Source: Toxotes chatareus
Taxonomy: Eukaryota > Chordata > Actinopteri > Toxotidae
NCBI GenBank assembly: GCA_016801885.1
Contig: CM028900.1
Span: forward strand, 5,859,501 to 5,923,500
Direction: 5' to 3'
DNA length: 64,000 nt
The notes under the pieces were generated by a model. It was not told the origin of the DNA, did not search any database, and saw only the letters and a program-made list of their open reading frames with translations. This document shows positions 49,648 through 58,150 of this stretch, piece after piece; position 1 is the stretch's first letter; every line of letters begins with the position of its first letter. Both the position numbers and the translations under genes were made by a program.

Positions 49648-50811
49648 TGAGCTCTCTGCCTGAATACTGACTGTCAAAGCACAGCTGTGTCATTTCAAGT
49701 TATCATCATCTTCTATCATTATTGCTTTCTCTGAGGATGCTTCAACCTAAGTAGAGCATACGCCCCAATCTGCAGCACAAATAGTCCAGGACTTCTGTCC
49801 TCCAAAAGCCTCTCAAAGGCTGAGAAAGCTTTCCAGTGAATGGACGCTCGATCAGTGCAGCACAGCAGCTGGAGGAGGTGTGCATGTTTCTGACAGGTAG
49901 GGGCAGGCCTTTTGAATCCTTCAGGTTTAATGAGTTGGTCAACAACTGAGGACATGGCATCGTGTTTAAAGAGTCAAAGCAACAACAGCTCTCCACGCCA
50001 TGAATGCCCAGTTAAGAAAAATTCAATGTAATTAAAGGGTCAGTTCATCCTAATCTGAAAACATATATTTTCCCACTTAACTTTAGTTACAGCTTTGCCA
50101 CTGAGACTCCTGCCACCTCCTCAATACACCTGAGGTTGATGGCAATTTGTTTGTGGTGCCCACACCACAACTGACTCATTTTTGCAGCTCTAGTGCAGAC
50201 TTGAGAGATCTGGATTCACAAATTCATAACAACCACTTTCAACATCAGATCAAACAGAGACTCACTCACACTGTGTATGTGAACTCACCCTCTTGCTGGT
50301 GGTTGAGGATCATGTTCTTCAGGGTGTTGCAGTCCACCGCAGGCAGCCCGTTGTCAGTGTAGGCAGACGGCCGGTAGTTGACGTCAGATCTGGACCGGTT
50401 GTGTCCCTTCTTGAAGGCTGAGTTGGATGAGGAGTTGGCGGTGTTGTTGGTGCACTCCTTGGTTTGGGCTGCCAGGTCGTTGGTGGAGCGAGCCCGGCTT
50501 CTCTTGCCATGCCTCAAGCCCATTCCCAGCCCCAGCACGCTGAAATTGTCAGCCCAAGCCAGGCCTAAGGGCCCCACCTCTGGCTGCTCTCCAGCCAGCA
50601 GGCTCCATACGCCGCTGGAGCTCAGCTTTCCCAGCGCAGCACTGGACACCTCCTGCAGCTGCTTAGGCTGCCTGGGAGGCTGGGCTTTAACTGTTTGAGC
50701 CTGGCTCGGCCCTTGGCCTTGTATCCCATCCATACAGTGGATAAAGTCCTCTGTGGCCTCCAAGGCCGGGCTGATATCGCCCACCATGTCAAGCTGCTCA
50801 AGACCCTCCAT
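6732..50811 (-). CDS. plekhm3: Pleckstrin homology domain-containing family M member 3 (whole coding span, 7 exons)
   Basis: The coding sequence joins, in transcript order, 50811-50289, 45215-44106, 36554-36409, 35737-35544, 32482-32419, 24821-24664 and 6894-6732. All introns are GT-AG and every codon phase agrees, giving 785 residues (human PLEKHM3 has 761 from memory). The N-terminus has the family signature DISPALE-TEDF. PH1 is about residues 185-291 and PH2 about 371-473. A Rubicon-homology zinc domain follows (about 540-756), with CxxC pairs at C543/C546, C568/C571, C703/C706, C713/C716, C733/C736 and C751/C754. There is no RUN domain, which separates it from PLEKHM1. In the family, PH domains bind membrane lipid, and the Rubicon-homology domain of PLEKHM1 and Rubicon binds RAB7. 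Mammalian PLEKHM3 (DAPR) is described as an AKT scaffold in muscle differentiation. The C-terminal tail is shorter than in human, and the last intron carries a 14-kb satellite. Confidence 0.96.
7551..7665. mobile_element. Terminal fragment of a hAT-like DNA transposon left of the satellite
   Basis: AGAGATGGGAATTCTGGCTC is followed by repeated GGCTC/GAGCC words (AAAGAGCCGGCTCCTTGAGC), a pattern I recognise from fish non-autonomous hAT elements. It ends about 10 bp before the first 38-bp satellite monomer. No opposite terminus with a matching target duplication was found. Confidence 0.45.
7675..7990 (+). repeat. Degenerate edge of the satellite with older monomers of about 38 bp
   Basis: Monomers beginning TTTTGA(G/A)GCC start at 7675, 7713, 7752 and 7790, spaced 38, 39 and 38 bp. 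Each then carries a TTA/ATACTA...TATGA segment and a T-rich tail ending in TTTGG. After 7813 the units become irregular and grade into the regular 76-bp form by about 8000. Confidence 0.8.
8388..9830 (+). repeat. Higher-order repeat block, three copies within the satellite
   Basis: The same ordered series of variant units occurs three times: a GGGCTGA unit (8388, 8965, 9442), a unit with a TATATTA change and a TGACGTC motif, a CAACCGA unit with CCACCTGATG (8543, 9135, 9607), then a shortened unit lacking the CCTTACTATACTAT segment. The spacings are 577/477 and 592/472 bp, so whole multi-unit blocks were duplicated. Confidence 0.8.
18360..18790 (+). repeat. Local cluster of TTTCTGAC satellite variants
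   Basis: Consecutive units near 18385, 18452 and 18530 share AAATTTCTGAC in place of the usual AATTTTTTGAC, with related forms near 18690 and 18772. This marks a recent local amplification inside the array. Confidence 0.6.
21651..21712. repeat. Strong inverted repeat (hairpin) at the right end of the satellite
   Basis: The left arm 21651-21671 (TTTCCTGAACGG...) pairs with the right arm 21690-21712 (...CCGTTCAGGAAA) over about 21 bp with one mismatch and a small bulge, around an 18-nt loop. It begins within a few bases of the last satellite unit and probably belongs to the adjoining transposon fragment. Confidence 0.75.
21713..21913. mobile_element. Terminal fragment of a hAT-like DNA transposon
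   Basis: The stretch ends with GGTATCGGAACCCGATACCG, then ATATTGGATCGGATCGG and CCCCATCCCTAG. Read from the end inward, CTAGGGATGGGG resembles hAT terminal inverted repeats, and the GGTATCGG-type subterminal sequence is familiar from fish non-autonomous elements. No transposase frame is visible. Confidence 0.5.
21914..24663 (-). other. Remainder of plekhm3 intron 6, right of the satellite
   Basis: Unique AT-rich intronic sequence with T-runs near 23510 and 23640. No coding exon, RNA gene or clear transposon recognised. Confidence 0.6.
24664..24821 (-). CDS. plekhm3: plekhm3 coding exon 6 (second zinc module)
   Basis: This exon is hidden by shadow frames but translates cleanly as residues 680-731: VIDGKMAPFLSKVIKFASSH, then VFSCSLCREKGFICELCQNG and QVIYPFQESATK. 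Four cysteines (C703, C706, C713, C716) form a CxxC...CxxC zinc module of the Rubicon-homology domain. The acceptor is CCTCCAG ending at 24822, downstream of a C-rich tract in transcript sense. The donor GTACAG (24663-24658) is weak. The next intron is 17.8 kb, because of the satellite. Confidence 0.93.
24847..24864. repeat. G11-T-G6 run upstream of plekhm3 exon 6
   Basis: On the plus strand G11, T, G6; in transcript sense this is a C-rich tract starting about 25 nt before the exon 6 acceptor. Its length may be misassembled. Confidence 0.85.
25381..25895. mobile_element. hAT-type non-autonomous element (ACTTAAGTAAAAGT family)
   Basis: One end reads ACTCAAGTACAGTACTTTGA and the other ACTTAAGTAAAAGTTCTGAG followed by TACTTCTTCCTCCACT. 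These are typical termini of a common fish hAT MITE whose end consensus I recall as CAGTGGTGGAAG. It lies in plekhm3 intron 5. A LINE-like tail sits inside it. Confidence 0.65.
25598..25640 (-). mobile_element. LINE-like 3' tail fragment
   Basis: In minus sense the sequence reads GATTTCCCCACAGGGATCAA then TAAAGTTT, a tail motif of Rex1/L2-like fish retrotransposons. It lies within the hAT-type element. Confidence 0.4.
26795..27190. mobile_element. Degenerate gggctgcaac-family MITE
   Basis: TTAGGGCTGCAACCACCATT at the left and GGACAGTAAACTGAATATCT with TGGCAAATTAATTCC at the right echo the family's ends and internal word. The middle is diverged or interrupted. Confidence 0.4.
29364..29404. 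repeat. Compound (CT)n(CA)n microsatellite
   Basis: About 12 CT units followed directly by about 8 CA units, in plekhm3 intron 5. Confidence 0.9.
31033..31085. repeat. Polypurine (GGA)n tract
   Basis: About 50 nt of almost pure purine on the plus strand (GGAGGAGGAGGAGGAAGAGG...), in plekhm3 intron 5. Confidence 0.85.
32357..32414. repeat. (GT)29 microsatellite abutting the plekhm3 exon 5 donor
   Basis: An uninterrupted GT run on the plus strand (CA in transcript sense) begins 4 nt inside intron 5, directly after the donor GTATAC. Confidence 0.95.
32419..32482 (-). CDS. plekhm3: plekhm3 coding exon 5 (64-nt mini-exon)
   Basis: This exon completes R658 and encodes residues 659-679, IFPREYLLQHIHLYSMADLQQ, an almost exact match to mammalian PLEKHM3. 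The acceptor is TTTTCACAG ending at 32483. The donor GTATAC (32418-32413) is weak, lacking G at +5, and runs straight into a long CA repeat in transcript sense. Skipping this exon alone would shift the frame. Confidence 0.93.
32483..35543 (-). other. plekhm3: plekhm3 intron 4
   Basis: 3.1 kb with one long GT repeat and a CA-rich stretch around 35050-35180. A GC-richer block at 34050-34210 is non-repetitive. No coding exon recognised. Confidence 0.7.
32963..33017. repeat. (GT)n microsatellite
   Basis: About 20 GT units followed by GTGTGC variants, in intron 4. Confidence 0.9.
35544..35737 (-). CDS. plekhm3: plekhm3 coding exon 4 (helical Rubicon-homology segment)
   Basis: This exon encodes residues 594-657 plus part of R658, beginning VSKQAKEFLEFVYEEPLLDV and ending SCRATVAEDLRR. 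It is near-identical to mammalian PLEKHM3. The acceptor is TCCAG ending at 35738 (phase 0). The donor is GTAGGT at 35543 (phase 2). Confidence 0.95.
35852..36012. mobile_element. Common percomorph interspersed repeat (gctaagctaagctaac type)
   Basis: TGCTAAGCTAAGCTAAC, GGAGCTTCATATTTAGCAGA and TTAACTCTCGGCAAGAAAGC follow in the order I recall from a very abundant percomorph repeat. It takes up much of the 671-bp plekhm3 intron 3. Confidence 0.7.
36409..36554 (-). CDS. plekhm3: plekhm3 coding exon 3 (first zinc-binding segment)
   Basis: This exon encodes residues 545-593: CQRPVGLSRGKAKVC, then YYSGWYYCQSCHQDNSFLIP and ARLLHNWDTTKHK. C546, C560, C568, C571 and H572 are candidate zinc ligands at the start of the Rubicon-homology domain, with C543 from the previous exon. 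The acceptor is CCTCAG ending at 36555. The donor is GTGGGA from 36408, followed within a few bases by a short CA run. Confidence 0.95.
37541..37570. repeat. (TGATG)n pentanucleotide repeat
   Basis: About six units, in plekhm3 intron 2. Confidence 0.85.
40488..40522 (+). mobile_element. LINE-like 3' tail fragment
   Basis: AATTTCCCCAGGAGGGATCA then ATAAAGTAATTTTT matches the same tail type as at 25.6 kb, in plus orientation, in plekhm3 intron 2. Confidence 0.4.
41019..41069. repeat. (GT)n(GA)n microsatellite
   Basis: About 16 GT units, one CT interruption, then a GA run. Confidence 0.9.
42690..42790. mobile_element. gggctgcaac-family MITE fragment
   Basis: GGCTGCAAACAATAATTATT, then ATCGATTAAAATGATTATTA and GAAATGTCAGAAAATATCGA. 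This is the 5' part of the same family, truncated, in intron 2. Confidence 0.5.
44106..45215 (-). CDS. plekhm3: plekhm3 coding exon 2 (both PH domains)
   Basis: The acceptor CAG ends at 45216 and the donor GTGAGT begins at 44105; both are phase 1. The exon encodes residues 175-544 plus the split G545. PH1 (about 185-291) ends in the helix motif WEAMEWRRLIWEKV. After a Pro/Ser-rich linker, PH2 (about 371-473) includes NNWRAFTFVL and ends in EWVDTLREAV. The exon closes with KRQSVTTSFLSIL and GLTAQSFRCAG, the start of the Rubicon-homology domain, almost identical to mammalian PLEKHM3. The open frame runs on into the intron, but the conserved splice point is clear because the next exon resumes at CQRPVGLS. 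Confidence 0.96.
47716..47734. repeat. A19 homopolymer
   Basis: A poly-A run in plekhm3 intron 1. It may be a retroposon tail, but no body is recognisable. Confidence 0.85.
47985..48075. mobile_element. Interspersed repeat fragment (TATCCCAGC...TATCACAGG type)
   Basis: CCTATCCCAGCGTGCACTGG, then CAACCTGTCTATCACAGGAC, is a widely repeated fish motif. The family name is uncertain. Confidence 0.45.
48640..48905. mobile_element. Degenerate gggctgcaac-family MITE
   Basis: Contains AAAATATCAGAATATAGTGA, AAGGTGACACCTTCAAATAA, AAGCTGGAACCAGCAAATG and a terminal GATTCATTTAAACAATAG, in the family order. Confidence 0.45.
49608..49648. repeat. (GT)n microsatellite
   Basis: About 20 GT units with one TTGT interruption. 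Confidence 0.9.
50033..50205. mobile_element. Common percomorph interspersed repeat (gggtcagttcac type)
   Basis: TTAAAGGGTCAGTTCATCCT, then ACATATATTTTCCCACTTAA, resembles a familiar fish MITE that starts AAAGGGTCAGTTCACCC. It ends about 85 bp inside intron 1 from the donor of plekhm3 coding exon 1. Confidence 0.6.
50289..50811 (-). CDS. plekhm3: plekhm3 coding exon 1 (start codon exon)
   Basis: The ATG at 50811-50809 sits in a strong Kozak context (G at -3, G at +4). The reading begins MEGLEQLDMVGDISPALEAT, matching the PLEKHM3 N-terminus. The rest of the exon is low-complexity (Ser/Asn/Gln-rich, with an RSRSDV motif also found in mammals). The donor GTGAGT starts at 50288, leaving phase 1 after residue 174. 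The acceptor for its short 5' UTR part is probably the CAG ending at 50831, so about 19 nt of leader lie in this exon. Confidence 0.93.
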
Positions 50812-50830
50812 GGCTGGGTCTTACCCTGGG

Positions 50831-53800
50831 CTGTAAATGTCACAACTAGATAGTTTTCCAAAACGGGCACCAAAACCCTGTTAGCAGCATCCACATGCCC
50901 AACAAAGCAAACTAGCTTTCAGCTGGACAAATGCAAGTCTTTTAGGTGCGCTGACAACCTACGAAGGGGTGAAGAAGGTCCAAGCAGCCTGCAGGCTTCA
51001 CAAACTGCAGTCTGAAGCCAAGTCCCGCTCCCTGCCTCAAGACAGGGCCTTCGTCCAGGGTTACAGTCTTCCTTTTCTTCCTCTACTTCTTGGGGGAAAG
51101 CTACTGCGGCTTCATGCCAGAGCTAAATACGACTGGCAGCAGCTTGGGACTCTCCAAAACGAGCCAATTTGGGCAGCAAACTAAGATACTTAGCCAGAAA
51201 GACACACTACAAAAACAGTAAAATCCCCCCGCTCTGATTGAAGTGTTCAGTGACGGGAAGCAAGTTCTGTAAGGTGTGAAGTCAAAATCGACTCTCAGCT
51301 TTATTATTGGTGCTCTTTTGGCCTGTCAGGTGGCTTTGAGGTCATCGGATGGAGACTTTGTGGCTCGACTGTAGCAAAGGGAAGAGAAAATGAGGAATAG
51401 CAAAGAGGAAGCATGACAAACAAAGAATGGAAACACAGCTGACAGAAAACAATACTATGATTAATATATACATAAAACCAACTCATGCTCCAGGGGGTTT
51501 CTTAAATTTGAAACTGAGCCCTTGCTAAGAGAAGAGTCAGATAATAAGACTTTGCAATCTCAAATTAAACAAGTTGAATCATTAAACTACCTACCCACCT
51601 ACAGCCTCTTCATCACACTGACACTGGAGCCTCACAGATTCTCCCTCAGCAATATAGAAATGATCATCCTCCGTCACATGTCCTCATGAAATAATACTTG
51701 ACTTCCTCCCCAGCTGCTTATCACTGAAGTGGAGCAGGCAGAGAGGAAACAGGCCTGGGTGGGGTTCCCATCCATCTGCCTGACCGCCTGTCTCTTCTGA
51801 TTCTCTCCACTCCTCTGTCTCTCTCTCTCTATCTGTGCCTCTTTCTTTCTCATTTGTGCTCTCTCGTTCTCATTGATTTTCTTTCTCTTCCAAAGCGCAG
51901 CCTCTTTTACCTTTCCCCTCATATCAATTATTTAAAGGCCATTACATCACTGCAATTCAATTTCTAGTCAGCTGGCCAACATAGTGAATATTTAGTCGTG
52001 ATAATTTCTTAGAGATACAAACAGGATATTAGAGCAGATTTCCCGGTGACTTTAATTCTCTTTATGGGTTTTAGTTCGGGAATTATTAAATTACATGCAT
52101 TAACGTTACACCAGTACAACCGTACATTTGGCTCCTGCGTAGCACCAAGGCTACACAGTGCTCGTGCTTGTACACAGTGCCAACATTACAACAAAGCTGC
52201 TGAACCACTCAACTGATTTTTTTTTACAATTTCAAAGAATCAATTTCCATTTAAAATGTATTTCCTGTTTATTTCCAAAAAAATGAAAATAAAATTAAAA
52301 CTGCACTACTCCACCCTACACTTCTATTCTATTCCAATTCCCATTCATTTTAATGAAGTACATAGTATTACTGAGACATCCCCTATAGTGCTGACAACTA
52401 TCACTGACCATTTTTTATTAAACAGCCTGTGTGATCACACACCAACATATTTACTCTGACATCATCTGCCTGCAGAAACAGCTCTGACCTAACTGAGCAT
52501 CGTCATCTAGGTTAGTTACTCATCGATCTCCCCACTGAACTCCTGTTGACTCACACATGCTGTCAAGCCAATACAGCCAACATTAGCCGGGAAAGCACAA
52601 TTAAGAGAACTTTTCATCAGTGATGAAGTAAACTTAAGAACAAAGCATGAACCCATTCTCTTTGAAATGATGATTTTTTTTTTTTTTTTTTTAAACATGA
52701 CTAAAATGTGACCTGAAGTCAGTGGTCATCACAGGGAAAACAGCAAATATCACTGGACTGGACATCAGTGAAGTTACTGTACCTCATGTGCTCTATTGTG
52801 CAAGAGCTATACTATTTCAGCTCACATATGACTGGATTGAAAACATATTTGTATAACAATAAATATCTCAAATAAACACACATACGGCCACTTTCACAAA
52901 AAGTCTGAAGACAAGAAGAGCAAGGAGTCCTGCAAAAGATGGCCTGGCCCCTACAAAGCAACCCGGTCTCACTACAAAGAGAGCCCTTATGTCAACATCA
53001 TGGAGTCAGTCTGGGACTACATGAAGAGACAGAAGACACTGAGACAGCCTTCCACCTTAAACCTTACATAATATTTATTGCTACTTCATCCATATGTGTA
53101 CGTTTCTCTGTAAACTATATACTCATCTTTTACCTTACTCTGCTTCGGTGCACTAAAACAATGTAGATATTTTTCATGTTTTTACAGGTGGAGTGACAAA
53201 CGAACTTCAACACAACACAAAATGCAGTACGTTTTTTAAATATTAAGTAGACAGCTTACATGGAGACTTTGAACGCACCACAGGTCCTGAGATCTACTTC
53301 TCATCAGCTTGCCTTGTCTTATCCCTTACACAATCTCAATGTGATACTACTAAAGTTAAAAAAAGACTAGCAGCAATTAGAAACGATAAACAACCAGATT
53401 CAAGCCTCAGTACTGTTGTGTGTGTTTTTGCCTCTGATCCATATCTATAAACACACAGTCAGCATTTCAGCAGTAAACACTGGCAGAGGTGAAGCCACGG
53501 TCAGCCTGAGGGTTAGCCACATTAACCTGCTGCGTATGTTACCTGGCTGATACATCCTGTTTAACACGCCACACACGCCGTGTATACATGTATAAAATCG
53601 CTGAACTGGTCTGACATCTGGCCGAACAAGGCCTGTTTTTATCCCCAGCTAATGTGAAGTGAGCCGGGGCTAGTCAGCTAGCAGCTAACGCTAGCCTCTC
53701 TCCATCCTCGAACAATGTCATTTTAACGCAAGATTTAAACGATCGCTCACCCAGATTAAAACCACGCATCCGTGGATCTGAACTGGTTTTGTCTTGTGGT

Positions 53801-53846
53801 GAAACTGGTGCCCTGCACAAGCCGTAAAACATAAATCGAGACTCAC
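50831..53846 (-). other. plekhm3: Inferred plekhm3 5' UTR intron
   Basis: 3.0 kb from the inferred first exon to the start-codon exon, with a pyrimidine-rich tract near 51800-51900. No other gene seen. Confidence 0.45.
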
Positions 53847-53945
53847 CTTACTGTGTTTACCATTAAGTCATTTGGCGGTCCGTCAGCGATAGAGTCCTCA
53901 GAAGGAAACGGAGGCTTCATGACAAAGGTTCCGTGTAACACATCA
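53847..53945 (-). other. plekhm3: Probable plekhm3 non-coding first exon with an upstream ORF; outer limit unknown
   Basis: In minus sense this stretch ends with AACACAGTAAG followed by GTGAGT (donor at 53846-53841). It is relatively GC-rich and CpG-containing, and lies between the divergent genes. An ATG at 53920-53918 opens a frame that would stop (TAA) 10 nt before the plekhm3 start codon if spliced to 50830. The transcription start is not visible. A second candidate donor, GTGAGC, lies at 53750-53745. Exon status is inferred from the splice signal and position only. Confidence 0.45.
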
Positions 53946-53961
53946 TGAGCAATGGAAAAAG

Positions 53962-54345
53962 TCATGCAAAATGTTACTTGAGTAAAAGTACAAAATTTGC
54001 TTCAAAATATACTTAAAGTACCAAAAGTAAAAGTAATCATTATGTAGAATGACCCATTTTAGATGCTGTGCAGCTTGTCAGTGAAGTCTTTTCTGACCTT
54101 AACCTACAATAATATATCTTAAATGATTCATTGATTTTCTAAAAATATATTAATCATTTGAATCTGCAAACCACCTAAAATTATCGTTTTGGAGTAAAAC
54201 ATATAGTGTCTGAATTGTGGTGTGGAGTAGAAGTGTAAGAAAGTGGAAAACTGTAAATATTCAAGTAAGGTACAAGTAAATCAAAATTATACTTAAGCAC
54301 ATTACTTGAGTACATGTACTTGGTTACTTTCCACCACTGACCAAC
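53962..54345. mobile_element. hAT-type non-autonomous element beside the plekhm3 promoter
   Basis: The left part reads TTACTTGAGTAAAAGTAC and the right end GGTTACTTTCCACCACTG, matching the terminal inverted repeat of the same family as the copy at 25.4-25.9 kb. It begins about 20-40 bp upstream of the inferred first plekhm3 exon. Confidence 0.65.
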
Positions 54346-54394
54346 ATTAAATCAGTACATTATTAAAATCACTGTCACATGATTATTAAATAAT

Positions 54395-54490
54395 AAATAA
54401 TATCTTTTATTTATAAAGCACTTTTCATTCAAATGAATCTCAGGGTGCTACAGGCTTAAAAACTAGAGTTAAAATAAGTTAAAACAGCAG
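54395..54490. mobile_element. Possible interspersed repeat fragment
   Basis: TTTTATTTATAAAGCACTTT, then AATCTCAGGGTGCTACAGGC, resembles a common fish repeat containing ATAAAGCGCTTT. This is weak evidence. Confidence 0.3.
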
Positions 54491-56379
54491 ATAAATCTAC
54501 AAAATACCAATCAACAAATATCATTATCATCACAGTTTGGCTTCATTACTTTACAGCAAATTTTATTTTAAACAAAAAATTCAGATTTTAATTTCATGGT
54601 GGTATTTTTTTTCCTTTAAAGTTTCAGGACATGTTGGAGCTGCACTGAACAGTTTGTTTTAACATTTCTATTTTTTCTTTCATTGCTATCTGTAGTTGTT
54701 GTGAAGGAAAAGGCCACACAGGGATCAAAAAAGTTTTAGTAAATCTTAGGAGCTTTTTACATTTCCCCAACACCCATTCTCTGTCTCTTACTAATGTGTT
54801 CTGCATTGAGCCGATTTTGTCATACACAGGACATTTTCATTATTTTCATTATAATGAAATGGGATAAAAATCCCTAAAGGACGTGATCAGTACTGTGGTT
54901 GATAGCAGGAGGTGGTGCCTTTATTTAGTCTCACAAAGAAAGGTCGTGGCTTACATCTGCACAGAAGAATCAGACCAAGATGGGAAGAGGACCGGAAAGT
55001 GGAGGATGAAGCAGAGGTGGAGAATAGTTTCTCCCTAATGGGCTGCTTGAAACTGCCCGAGCACCCAAAGTGTCAGTCCAACAGAGAGAAACATCATTCA
55101 AGAGAGGGACAGTAATTCTCCTCCAACAACAGCTGAACTGATATATATTATATGATAAATGATCAATCCTGTTTCACAAGCATAATGAATTGTTGAAAAT
55201 AATACTGCCAGAGAAATACTGAAAAAAAAAATCTGGATTTTTTCTTTTTTTTCCAGGAAGCGAATAAATCTGATTACACCAAATATCAGCCCAAATTTCT
55301 TATTTTCAGTAGCTCCAATCCAAGAAATATCATCATTAGCTTTCAAAAGCCCATTTGAGAAAACCCCACTTGGACCCCTCCTTCCTCATGCCTTTCTCTG
55401 AATGCCCTTTGTCTGAATTTGTTTAAAAAGTTCTCTGCAGTGAAGGCGAGGAGGGCCAGGTCGCCCTAATGGGCTCAACAATGTTTCTTTCTCTGTAGCA
55501 TTGTTGCAGGATAATAGTCCTACATGTTTCAGATATAAACTGGCAGATTCCAGGGATCTGCTGATGTTTCTCTTCTGTTTTACAGAATTTAAGTCTGAAA
55601 ACATGTTTCACAAAAGCAAATAAACAACAATAGGAACATCTTATTCCAGTCTATGACATGTGTTCTATACAAGACAAAAGTTGGACATGGACAAATAATT
55701 TTCTGATTTTGGTGGGCACAGAAGCATTTTTGGTTATTGGAGAAAATTGTGTTACATTTTGGCCTTTTTTACTATTTCAATTTAGCTTTAGTGATTTTAT
55801 TGGTCATAATTTTACGTAACAAAGGCTTGAATGGAAGTCCTGATATTGGTGGTTATGACTAAGTCAGTGTCTCTGCTGCAGTGCAGCTGCATCTGAGCTT
55901 TAGAAATCCTTTTAGGCTAAGTGCCTGTGCCTGGATATAGGGTTTGATGCAACAAATAAGCATCAGCTTTAGGAATAAGACCATCTCTGTCCATAAGGCT
56001 CCATCATTTTCCATCTAACAGCAATCTCACAGCCCCCTTCCCTCGACTCGTGCACTCCAGTCTCTCTCTGTCCTGTCAGTCTTGCCTATTTCCTGCTTTA
56101 TTTTGATCATACCATCTTCTAGTGATGACTAAATTATGATTAGATTTAAGGATGTGCAGTGCTTTCATCTGTCTAGTACGTTGTTTAATACTGCTCCCCC
56201 TAACCCCTCTCTAACCGCCACCCCGACCCCCCAAACACACACAACACAATAGCCGTCTACCTCGACTCACTCAGCCGCTATTGAAGAACAGAGTGGCTGC
56301 TTGGTCCCCATGGAAACGTCGCACGTGTATGTGTGTGTTCGGTAAATGTTTCTCCCTCGCTGGGATTAACTTGGACATG

Positions 56380-56401
56380 CACACACACACACACACACAC
56401 A
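56380..56401. repeat. (CA)n microsatellite
   Basis: Eleven CA units in the divergent intergenic region. Confidence 0.9.
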
Positions 56402-57834
56402 AAACTATATACTGCTGCATTATAAGTCTTTATATGACCTGAGAGATTTTTAATTTTACTTAAAACACTTTGACACAAGTATGCTATAGATGTATTTGTT
56501 TAGGAGAGAGAATGCTGCTGTTATTACTGCTTAAGAAAACCACCTCTGTGAGGCTTAATGCTCACTATTCACCTGCTAGATGGATAAAAACCGCCAATGC
56601 TTCTATTCTTACGTCATTACCACTAATAATCTCAGGTTGTCATGTAAATCACATAGACCTCTGTAAAGTGACAATATTATTGGGAAATCTTGGACTCAGC
56701 TTGTCATGGTCAGCCCTGTGTTGTCAAACCAGGCAGAACTTTCCAAGAAGTCAATCATCTGCCAAAGTAGTATACACACTGCAGGGTTTGCTAAAATATC
56801 ACTGCTCATCTGCTGTACAATCAGCCAGCCTTTGCCATTTTCTCTCCACTTTTCTCTCAAATGTCTGTCAGTGGAAGTGTATTATGCGTGAAAGGAGTCA
56901 CTCACAGCTCCCCTCAAAAGAGCTTTACAGTGAGTAGTTTCAGCTCCACAAATCCACAACCTGTTCAGCACCAAACAGCAGACAGATACAGTTAGAGGCT
57001 AGCTGGTGAACATAGTAGAGAATTTAGCAGCTGAAGAACAAGATATTTACCTCAGGAGTTGGTAGAGAACAAAAACAAAGCAAAAAGAGATTGAATACTG
57101 AAGTTAGGTCTGACAGGTGGCCAGAAACAGGACTTCAAATAATGATAATGTTGCTCCATAACCACTGGTTGAGTAAATAAGCAACTGTTTATTAAGAAGT
57201 TGGCTATATCAAATTGAAGATGTCAGTGTTGTGTTCACAACTGGTTTCCTGCAAGTTTAAGTTGCAACACACTGAGCACCTTTGGCCACATGACAGTGAC
57301 GCACTGGTACTTTGACAAAGGTGGAAGAAAGACGGACACAAAAGGTAACTAAAGGGACAAGGGACAAAATACTAGTGCATTTACATTAGGACCCAACTAC
57401 ACCCCTGACAATGGACAAAAAATGGACAAACCACTGCCATAGAACAAAGACGAGCTTTAGACTGATTGTTAAGCCTGAGGTGAAGGTAAGCCTGAAAATT
57501 AACCAGACTACGACCAGTCTACTTCAGAGGAATAACTTAATGATAAGTTAAGTTGGACTTATTTAAATGTGCTTTAAGTAACTGAGTCTTGTGCTAAAAA
57601 AAAGCTTTATTCATTTAAGTACAGCGATACTGTCTTGACCTCTAATCTTGCTTCATGAAACATCCCTCTACACAGTGAGTTTAGATAGATAAATATGGCA
57701 GCTGACCATAAGAGGATGACAAGAAGATTCAGCTGTTGTGATGTTAGTTTTAATGTTTCAGTGAGAAGGTGAAAGAAAATATGTACAACACACGTGGGCA
57801 GAACGCTGTTTGACAAAAATGTATCAGTGTGGAC

Positions 57835-57901
57835 ACGTGTGTGTGTGTGTATTTCGTGACTGCTGAACAACACAATTTCAACCTGTGTGTGTGTGTGTGT
57901 G
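57835..57901. repeat. Two (GT)n runs
   Basis: GT runs at 57835-57850 and 57884-57901, separated by unique sequence. Confidence 0.85.
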
Positions 57902-58125
57902 AGAGTTCAACCCTGGCACCGCACGTCTCATTCACACCTAATGATCGCAGCCTCTCACTGGCTGTCATCTCTCCTCCCAGACCAAATCCAATTACTGGGG
58001 ACAATAGAAACTAGCTCCAGGCTCAGGACTCCATCAGCTCCTCTGTGCTCCTGCTCCCTGTTCCGAGACTCCTGCTGGACCCCTAATCATGTCAAGGGTC
58101 CACAAGGGCCGCAAAGTACACCTGT

Positions 58126-58150
58126 ACACACACACACACACACACACACA
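58126..58150. repeat. (CA)n microsatellite
   Basis: About twelve CA units, followed by a long CAAATA/CAAACA-rich stretch to about 58430. Confidence 0.9.

Larger units (their letters stand above)
45216..50288 (-). other. plekhm3: plekhm3 intron 1 (between coding exons 1 and 2)
   Basis: 5.1 kb with three interspersed repeats. Two non-repetitive motif-dense blocks (about 47000-47165 and 49440-49590) stand out. A 193-codon plus-strand frame (45821-46402) matches no family I recognise. Confidence 0.7.

Noticed and set aside
56470..56937. 155-codon plus-strand frame between the two genes
   Set aside because: No recognisable domain, no splice or promoter context, and it lies in ordinary intergenic sequence.
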